Shown one piece after another: positions 19,655 through 25,153 of a stretch of 25,153 bases of DNA. Below the pieces are notes generated by a model. It was not told the DNA's origin, did no database searches, and saw only the letters and a list, made by a program, of their open reading frames with translations. Each line of letters begins with the position of its first letter. The first letter of the stretch is position 1. The position numbers and the translations under genes were made by a program. The DNA lies in the IMG/VR virus record IMGVR_UViG_3300030098_003157, positions 1 to 25,153 of that record; one strand, written 5' to 3'. Source of the stretch: a virus.

Positions 19655-20319
19655 TGGCAGGATTTACATACGGCACTTTAAAAACAGCAATTCAGGATTA
19701 CCTAGATAATTCTGAAACGACATTTACTAATAACTTAGATAATTTTATCCAAACAGCAGAAGAAAGAATTTTAAAAGCAGTTCAGCTTCCTGTTTTTCGT
19801 AAAAATGTAACGGGAAGTGTTACCGCTTCTGATACTTATTTAGCGGCTCCTGATGATTTTTTAGCCCCATACAGTTTAGCGGTAATTGATGGCAGTAATA
19901 ATTACAGTTATTTATTACTAAAACACGTTTCCTGGATTCGAGATTACACTCCCGCCGTAGCCACAACTGGCGAACCCCTTTACTATGCTATTTTTGATAA
20001 TGATAGTTTTATAGTAGCACCAACACCTAATTCTAATTATAGTGTAGAGCTTCATTATTATTACCGACCTAACTCATTAACAACAGTTAGTTCTAGTAGT
20101 CAAACATGGTTATCAGAAAACGCACCAAATGCAATGTTGTATGGTTCACTAGTAGAGGGTGCGGTATTTATGAAATCTGATCCACAGACGATTGCTTTAT
20201 ATGATAGTAAATTTCAAGAAGCGTTAGGAATGTTAAAACTTTTGGGGGAGTTTAAAGATGTTAGAGATGAAGCTAGAAACGACCAAATAAAAATTTTAGC
20301 ACAAACTCCTGATGTCTAA
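19654..20319 (+). CDS. Adaptor/connector-type structural protein (221 aa)
   Basis: Begins with FTYGTLKTAIQDYLDNSET and FIQTAEERILKAVQLPVFR, the helical opening common to several podovirus adaptor proteins. A beta-rich middle follows (SDTYLAAPDDFLAPYSLAVI, YYAIFDNDSFIVAPTPNSNY) and a C-terminal helix pair (LYDSKFQEALGMLKLLGEF). This plan resembles head-tail connector proteins of short-tailed phages, and it complements the 18618 product. I cannot tell tail-adaptor from tail-tube roles from sequence alone. The next gene overlaps its stop by 8 bp. Confidence 0.65.
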   Translation: MAGFTYGTLKTAIQDYLDNSETTFTNNLDNFIQTAEERILKAVQLPVFRKNVTGSVTASDTYLAAPDDFLAPYSLAVIDGSNNYSYLLLKHVSWIRDYTPAVATTGEPLYYAIFDNDSFIVAPTPNSNYSVELHYYYRPNSLTTVSSSSQTWLSENAPNAMLYGSLVEGAVFMKSDPQTIALYDSKFQEALGMLKLLGEFKDVRDEARNDQIKILAQTPDV

Positions 20320-21025
20320 AGAACTTACGGGTAAAAAGATCGCTATTGTTGCGATGGGTAAAAGTCAAATAGACTATCATTTATCTATAAGCCACAGTCA
20401 ACAATACGATGAAGTTTGGGCGATAGGCTCAATGTGTGCTGTTGTAAAAGCCGATAGAGCGTTTATTATGGATCCAGCAACTCGGTTTTTTGAAACTTTT
20501 GATGCGGGACCACAAACCCAAGTTATGCGCAGAACTTTGCCTAAATTAGATATTCCTATTTATTCTTGCGTGGAAGATACCCGTGTTCCTGGAATAGTTC
20601 TATATCCTTTAGATAAAGTTATAAAAGAAACGGGTTGTTCTTATTTTAATAATTCAATTTCTTACGCTATTGCTTTTGCACTTTATAAAAAAGTTGGTTC
20701 TATAAATATTTTCGGGGCTGATTTTACTTATAAAACAAACGTTCATTTTGGAGAAATGGGACGAGCTTGTTGCGAATTTTGGTTATCTAAATGCATAACT
20801 AAGGGAATTGATGTTGCAGTTGCCCCAAGTTCTTCATTGTTAGATACGAATGTTCCTATACAAGAAAAATTATACGGGTATCATAGACTTGAAGATCCTC
20901 CTGTTGTTTATATAAACAAAGGAAAATTAACTATTGGAAAAACTTCTGAAGTTGTAGAAGATGCACCACTTATAGGAGTTTCAGGAAGAAAAGATATAGG
21001 ACCACCAGAACCAGAGAAATATTAA
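20312..21025 (+). CDS. MptE/DUF115-like Rossmann-type protein, possible transferase (237 aa)
   Basis: The N-terminus GKKIAIVAMGKS forms a beta-strand-loop-helix start, followed by YDEVWAIGSMCAVVKADRAFIMDP with Asp54, then SYFNNSISYAIAFAL and SINIFGADFTY (residues 130-140). This order (IAIVxxGxS, a-i-n, D-x-x-x-x-x-D-P, G-x-D-F-x-Y) resembles the MptE-like/DUF115 family, which includes pterin pyrophosphokinase relatives and domains linked to flagellin or surface glycosylation. A phage copy inside a structural operon could act in modifying surface glycans or virion proteins, but no activity can be claimed. It is the only enzyme-like gene in the tail region. Family match is made by eye. Confidence 0.6.
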   Translation: MSKELTGKKIAIVAMGKSQIDYHLSISHSQQYDEVWAIGSMCAVVKADRAFIMDPATRFFETFDAGPQTQVMRRTLPKLDIPIYSCVEDTRVPGIVLYPLDKVIKETGCSYFNNSISYAIAFALYKKVGSINIFGADFTYKTNVHFGEMGRACCEFWLSKCITKGIDVAVAPSSSLLDTNVPIQEKLYGYHRLEDPPVVYINKGKLTIGKTSEVVEDAPLIGVSGRKDIGPPEPEKY

Positions 21026-21315
21026 TGCAAACAGATAAATTTGAAATTTCGATAGGAAATCTTGGAGTTACGACAACAGATCGTCGAGGACATACGGTAG
21101 AAGAAGTTGCTGAGATGGCAACTAACAAATTAGTTTCAGTTGCAGATACTGCACCTGGACCAATAAAAGCACAGGCACACGCTTTTAAAAATTTGTGTCA
21201 ACATATTATTACTTATTATATGCAAGAGGCGATTAAAAACCATATGTGTACTATAGGTAATCAACTAGAACAGCAAGGTCATAAAGATCTTGCGGAAATT
21301 ATAAGGAGACTATAA
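21025..21315 (+). CDS. Small helical protein, unknown function (96 aa)
   Basis: The start overlaps the previous stop by one base. After a short beta-like N-terminus (FEISIGNLGVTTTDRRG) the protein is helical: VEEVAEMATNKLVSVAD, PIKAQAHAFKNLCQHIITYYM, HKDLAEIIRRL. No membrane segment. Its last codons (AAGGAGAC) give the ribosome-binding site of the next gene. Likely a minor structural or assembly protein from position. Confidence 0.7.
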   Translation: MQTDKFEISIGNLGVTTTDRRGHTVEEVAEMATNKLVSVADTAPGPIKAQAHAFKNLCQHIITYYMQEAIKNHMCTIGNQLEQQGHKDLAEIIRRL

Positions 21316-21746
21316 TGGCTATAACTCAGGCAATGTGTACTTCTTTCAAAAGTGAGCTTCTGCAAGCAGTACATAACTTCAAAGCGACTGGAGGTAATAC
21401 CTTTAAACTTGCTTTGTACACTAGCTCCGCGACCATGAGTGCGGCTACTACAGCCTATAGCACAGGTCAAGAAGCATCAGGAACGAACTATACTGCGGGT
21501 GGAGCAGCTTTAACAAATGTCAACCCTACAACATCAGGAACAACTGCGTACACTGATTTTGCTGATTTGACTTTTGGAACAGCTACTATTACTGCAAGAG
21601 GTTGTATGATTTATAATGATACAGCTACTGGCGATCCAGCAGTTGCAGTTTTTGATTTTGGTGGAGACAAAACAAGTACAGCAGGTAGTTTTACAATATC
21701 TTTCCCAACTGCAGACGCAAGTAACGCTGTTATTAGAATAGCGTAA
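21315..21746 (+). CDS. Small virion structural protein (143 aa)
   Basis: It opens AITQAMCTSFKSELLQAVHNF, then FKLALYTSSATMSAATTAY and a beta-rich body, ending FTISFPTADASNAVIRIA. The opening T-x-x-x-C-x-S-F-K-x-E-L-L followed by F-K-x-A-L-Y is, as I recall, frequent in phage proteins annotated as structural. It lies immediately upstream of the tail repeat protein and fibre, so a tail or baseplate-like role is likely. Confidence 0.7.
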   Translation: MAITQAMCTSFKSELLQAVHNFKATGGNTFKLALYTSSATMSAATTAYSTGQEASGTNYTAGGAALTNVNPTTSGTTAYTDFADLTFGTATITARGCMIYNDTATGDPAVAVFDFGGDKTSTAGSFTISFPTADASNAVIRIA

Positions 21747-21753
21747 ACCAGTT

Positions 21754-22584
21754 ATGTCTGGTTGGGGTCGGTCCACATGGGGCACTGGTCCTTGGGGTGA
21801 ACCTGCAATCGTTAGTGTTACAGTTAATGTAACAGGCGTTGCGGGAACAACTGCACTAGGAACAGAAACCGTTAGTTGTGATGCTAATGTCGCAGAGACA
21901 GGTGTTGCAGCTACAGGTGCTGTCGGTAGTTTAACTGTAACAGGTGTTGCAAATGTTACGGAAACAGGTGTAGCTGGAACAAGTGCACTAGGATCGTTAA
22001 GTATATCCGCTGATGCGAATGTAAGCGAAACAGGAGTTGCTGGCACAGGAGCAGTAAATAGTTTAACTGTTACAGGTATAGCTAATCTTTCTGTAACAGG
22101 AGTTGCTGGTACTAGTGCTTTAGGCACAGAATCAGTTAGCGGTGATGCCAATATCAGTGAAACAGGAGTAGCTGGTACTGGTGCAGTAGGTACAGTTGTT
22201 GCAAATGGTGTAGCGATTGTAGGTGTTAGTGGTGCTGCCTCAACGATATCACAAGGCGATGAAACAGTTACTTGTGACGCGAATGTTTATCCGACAGGAA
22301 TAGCTGCTACAAGTGCGTTAGGCACAATTAGCACTGTCAGTACTAATGTTATTTCAATAACAGGACTTGCTGGAACAGGACAAATTGGCGATCTTACTCC
22401 TCAAGCAAGTGCAGGAGTTTCGATTACAGGAGTTAGCGCAACAGGAGCAGTTAGTCAATTACAGGTTTGGGGAAGAATTGTTCCTTCGCAAACGCCAAAT
22501 TATACAGAAGTAACGGAAACTCAAGATCCAAGTTGGACAGAAGTAACGGAAACTCAAGATCCAGGATGGAAGGAAGTTGCTTAA
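21754..22584 (+). CDS. Tail-associated protein with ten 22-residue repeats (276 aa)
   Basis: The N-terminus SGWGRSTWGTGPWGEPA carries a W-G-x-G-x-W-G signature I associate with phage tail proteins. Residues about 25-245 are ten tandem 22-residue repeats with core TG(V/I/L)AGT-x-A-(L/V)-G. Two types alternate: odd units contain TSALG and end near DAN, even units contain TGAVG and end near TGVAN, giving a 44-residue super-repeat. All are Thr/Val/Ala/Gly-rich and beta-like, suggesting a fibrous stalk. The C-terminus has an 11-residue repeat (YTEVTETQDPS, WTEVTETQDPG, WKEVA). A virion fibre or adhesin role is inferred. No clear Shine-Dalgarno site. Confidence 0.75.
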   Translation: MSGWGRSTWGTGPWGEPAIVSVTVNVTGVAGTTALGTETVSCDANVAETGVAATGAVGSLTVTGVANVTETGVAGTSALGSLSISADANVSETGVAGTGAVNSLTVTGIANLSVTGVAGTSALGTESVSGDANISETGVAGTGAVGTVVANGVAIVGVSGAASTISQGDETVTCDANVYPTGIAATSALGTISTVSTNVISITGLAGTGQIGDLTPQASAGVSITGVSATGAVSQLQVWGRIVPSQTPNYTEVTETQDPSWTEVTETQDPGWKEVA

Positions 22585-22608
22585 TTTTTATAAAAAATGC
22601 GCTATAAT
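22581..22608 (+). promoter_or_regulatory. Promoter candidate for the tail fibre gene
   Basis: TATAAT at 22603-22608 with a weak -35 TTAATT at 22581-22586 (16-bp spacer), in the 44-bp gap before the fibre ATG. The ribosome-binding site is TTGGAGACAGAAT. Confidence 0.4.
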
Positions 22609-22628
22609 CAATAAATTGGAGACAGAAT

Positions 22629-25153
22629 ATGGCAACTTATGTAAATGATTTAAGATTAAAAGAAATCGCTACGGGCGATGAATCGGGAACGTGGGGGACA
22701 AGTACCAACACGAATCTCGAGTTAATTGCGGAAGCATGGGGTTCTGGCTCAGAAGCCATTACAGGAACTTCGCACACAATTACAATGGCGGATGGTGCTG
22801 CCGATGCAGCGAGAGCCTTTGCTCTAACGCTGACAGGATCAATTACCGCAACCAATACAGTTACTCTTGCACCGAACACAGTCAGTAAAACTTGGGTAAT
22901 TCAAAACAACGCTGGTTATCAAGTAACGATATCTCAAGGCACAGGCGCAAATGTCGTGATTCCGAATGGCGGAATCAAGATGCTTGTTACCGATGGTGCT
23001 GGAGCAGGCGCAGCAGTAACTGATGTCCTCGATATGACAGGCGGTACAGGCAATGTCGGACTAGGTTCTGGCTCACTTGGTACAGCAATTACGACAGGAA
23101 CGGATAACGTAGCCATAGGTGAAGCTGCACTTGATGCAGTCACGACTGGATCGGATAACACGGCAGTGGGAGACAATGCTGGTGGAGGAATTACAACAGG
23201 AAGTCAAAATGTTGCTGTTGGCTCTGCTTCAGGACTTGCTTTAACTACAGGCGACCAGAATGTAATTGTAGGAGAACAAGCTGGAGAAGGGTTAACCACA
23301 GCATCAGCAGTTACTTTAGTAGGTTGTGAAGCTGGAGGTGGCGCAACAATAACAGGCGACCACAATGTAGGTGTAGGTAGAAAAGCACTTTTTGATTTGA
23401 CAACAGGCGCATCTAATGTTGCGGTGGGTAGAAGTGCTTTAGAAAATGTTACAACGGCAGATAACAACACAGCAGTCGGAAAAGATGCTTTAAAAACAAA
23501 TACCACAGGACATTCAAACACAGGAGTTGGTGAAAGTGCTTTAGAAGCAAACACTACAGCAAATAACAACACAGGAGTAGGTTATGCTGCTCTAGCCGCA
23601 AACACCACAGGACATTCAAATGTAGCCGTTGGTTCTTTAGCATTGGATGCCAATACAACTGCGAATAACAACACTGCAATTGGTTATGAGTCTTTAACAA
23701 CAAATACTACAGGCACAGCAAATACTGGTGTGGGTCGTACTTCACTAAATGCAAATAGCACAGGCAGTAACAATACCTCAGTGGGAATGGGATCACTAGA
23801 GTCTAATACCACTGCAGATAGCAACACAGCAGTTGGTAAAGATGCTTTACAGTCAAACACCACAGGAACAGAGAACGTGGCGGTTGGAGCAACAGCTGGT
23901 GATGCTTTAACCACAGGTTCAGAAAATGTAGTCATTGGTTCTGATGCTTTATCAACATCTACTACAGGTGGAAATAATGTTGCAATAGGTCGTATGGCTT
24001 TAAAGGTGAACACAGCTGCTGGTAATACTGCCGTTGGACACCAAAGCATGATTTCCAACACGACTGGTGCAAGTAATGTTGCTGTTGGTAAAAATGCTTT
24101 AGACTCTAATACCACAGCATCAAACAATGTAGCTGTTGGATACGATGCTTTACAAGCAAACACCACAGGTGCGCATTTAACAGCAGTTGGTAAAGATGCG
24201 TTAGCAGCAAATACGACAGGGGATAACAACATTGGCATTGGTCGTGATGCTGGACAATCAATTACAGAAGGCTCTAATAACATTGCGATAGGTGTTGAGG
24301 CTTTAGAAAACTTAACTACAGCTAATATGAATCTGGCTATTGGTAAAGGTGCTGGTGCTGCAAATACAAGTGGAACTGAAAATGTATTTATAGGACACGA
24401 AGCTGGTAACGATGTAACCACTGGTGCTGGACACACACTTATTGGTTTTAAAGCTGGAGACAAAATTACAACCGCTTCTCAAAACACGGCAGTGGGAGAT
24501 GAAGCATTAGGTGCAAATACAGGTGGTGGTTTAAATACTGCCATTGGTTATAACGCAATGCTTGGAAACACAACTGGTGGTGATTGTACTGCGGTTGGCG
24601 CAAGAGCATTAGATGCAGCAAATGCAGCCGATGGTAATACTGCGGTGGGTTCAGCAGCACTAGGAGCAAACACAACTGGCGCACAAAACACAGCAGTAGG
24701 TACTTATGCTTTGGATGCAAACACAACAACACATTACAGCACAGCTTTTGGGTACGATTCTTTGACTGCTTGTACTTCGGCAGCAAATACTGGTTTAGGT
24801 GCTTATGCTGGAACAGCAATTACAACTGGCGATGGAAACACTTGTGTTGGATTTGAAGCGGGAGATGCGATCAGTACAGGCACAGACAATACCATGATTG
24901 GTAAAAGAGCTGGTGATGACCAAACTACAGGGAATGGTAATGTAGTAGTGGGGTCAGTTGCAGATACAGGAACAGGTGGTGCTACTGGTCGTGTAGTTCT
25001 TGGTTCAGCAATTGATGGTACAGGAGATGCAAGATGTACGATTGGTTATAATACCAATGTTGTCGAAATCGATTTGAATGGTTCAGATGAATCTTGGGCA
25101 GCATCTTCGGATGAAAGGCTAAAAGAAAACGTACAAGATGCGACAGTAGGACT
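22629..25153 (+). CDS. Tail fibre with YadA-like repeats and a truncated S74 chaperone domain
   Basis: A single open frame from the ATG at 22629 (after GGAGACAGAAT) to the window end, at least 841 codons. The N-terminus (ATYVNDLRLKEIATGDESG, then WGTSTNTNLELIAEAWG) is of a type I have seen in marine phage fibres. A beta-rich domain to about residue 130 is followed by nearly 40 repeats of N-x-x-(V/I)-G-x-x-(A/S)-(L/G), mostly 17 residues apart with NTTG between, like the left-handed beta-roll of YadA head domains. The reading ends in SDERLKENV, the start of an S74 intramolecular chaperone, which trimerises the fibre and then cleaves itself off in characterised fibres. A host-receptor-binding role is likely. 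Confidence 0.92.
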   Translation, partial: MATYVNDLRLKEIATGDESGTWGTSTNTNLELIAEAWGSGSEAITGTSHTITMADGAADAARAFALTLTGSITATNTVTLAPNTVSKTWVIQNNAGYQVTISQGTGANVVIPNGGIKMLVTDGAGAGAAVTDVLDMTGGTGNVGLGSGSLGTAITTGTDNVAIGEAALDAVTTGSDNTAVGDNAGGGITTGSQNVAVGSASGLALTTGDQNVIVGEQAGEGLTTASAVTLVGCEAGGGATITGDHNVGVGRKALFDLTTGASNVAVGRSALENVTTADNNTAVGKDALKTNTTGHSNTGVGESALEANTTANNNTGVGYAALAANTTGHSNVAVGSLALDANTTANNNTAIGYESLTTNTTGTANTGVGRTSLNANSTGSNNTSVGMGSLESNTTADSNTAVGKDALQSNTTGTENVAVGATAGDALTTGSENVVIGSDALSTSTTGGNNVAIGRMALKVNTAAGNTAVGHQSMISNTTGASNVAVGKNALDSNTTASNNVAVGYDALQANTTGAHLTAVGKDALAANTTGDNNIGIGRDAGQSITEGSNNIAIGVEALENLTTANMNLAIGKGAGAANTSGTENVFIGHEAGNDVTTGAGHTLIGFKAGDKITTASQNTAVGDEALGANTGGGLNTAIGYNAMLGNTTGGDCTAVGARALDAANAADGNTAVGSAALGANTTGAQNTAVGTYALDANTTTHYSTAFGYDSLTACTSAANTGLGAYAGTAITTGDGNTCVGFEAGDAISTGTDNTMIGKRAGDDQTTGNGNVVVGSVADTGTGGATGRVVLGSAIDGTGDARCTIGYNTNVVEIDLNGSDESWAASSDERLKENVQDATVG
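23050..24960 (+). repeat. Degenerate 51-bp tandem repeats in the fibre gene
   Basis: Codons for N-x-A-(V/I)-G...A-L...N-T-T recur about every 51 bp (17 codons) across nearly 2 kb, with diverged copies. Fully in frame, no stops. Repeats with alternating spacers (TTGHS, TTANN) appear around 23450-23680. Confidence 0.85.

Noticed and set aside
21534-22151. Open frame on the - strand (205 codons)
   Set aside because: It is antisense to the repeat protein, repetitive in the same period, and every well-supported gene here is on the + strand.
23684-24463. Long open frame on the - strand (259 codons)
   Set aside because: It mirrors the tail fibre repeats; the biased codons of the repeats keep the opposite strand open. 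The product is low-complexity and has no ribosome-binding site.
23050-24960. CRISPR-like regular repeats
   Set aside because: The 51-bp periodicity is in frame, degenerate and codes for fibre repeats; there are no conserved repeats with unique spacers.

Overview
The window looks like part of a tailed double-stranded DNA phage genome (Caudoviricetes), probably lytic and probably marine. The marine call is an inference: the virion module (portal of about 810 residues, GroES-like co-chaperonin, scaffold, small capsid proteins, YadA-type fibre ending in an S74 chaperone) resembles families common in uncultured marine phages. The order TerS - TerL - portal - scaffold - coat - small adaptors is podovirus/P22-like, but no tape measure, polymerase, RNA polymerase, integrase or endolysin is visible, so morphology and lifestyle are not proven. 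Every gene lies on the + strand.

Region 1 (1-4490): the 3' end of a dUTPase gene, then twelve small, mostly acidic and unrecognised genes in three tightly overlapping operons (460-1475, 1559-2882, 2979-4426). Each operon follows the same promoter/leader: CTGCTTTATA, a 17-bp spacer, TATAAT, then ATA(A/G)GGGTAA. A strong intrinsic terminator (4455-4485) closes the region. This is typical of an early accessory module; host-takeover or anti-defence roles are only an inference.

Region 2 (4490-6880): a regulatory-looking intergenic region with inverted and direct repeats and a T7-like promoter match, then the small terminase subunit. Two stand-alone gene units follow, each with its own promoter and terminator (5417-5904 and 6138-6606). 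They are separated by pyrimidine-rich spacers carrying 14 copies of ACTCTA and by a GC-rich hairpin block just upstream of the next operon.

Region 3 (6879-17650): two unknown proteins flanking a holin-like membrane protein, then large terminase, portal, two small proteins, GroES-like co-chaperonin, scaffold, a conserved unknown, a putative decoration protein and the major capsid protein, closed by a UUCG-capped terminator. The products package DNA and build the head; the co-chaperonin probably works with host GroEL to fold virion proteins.

Region 4 (17650-25153): a structured leader RNA candidate, two beta-rich structural proteins, head-tail adaptor candidates, a zinc-ribbon protein, an MptE/DUF115-like enzyme candidate, small structural proteins, a protein made of alternating 22-residue repeats, and a large tail fibre with nearly 40 YadA-like repeats that runs off the window just as its S74 chaperone domain begins.
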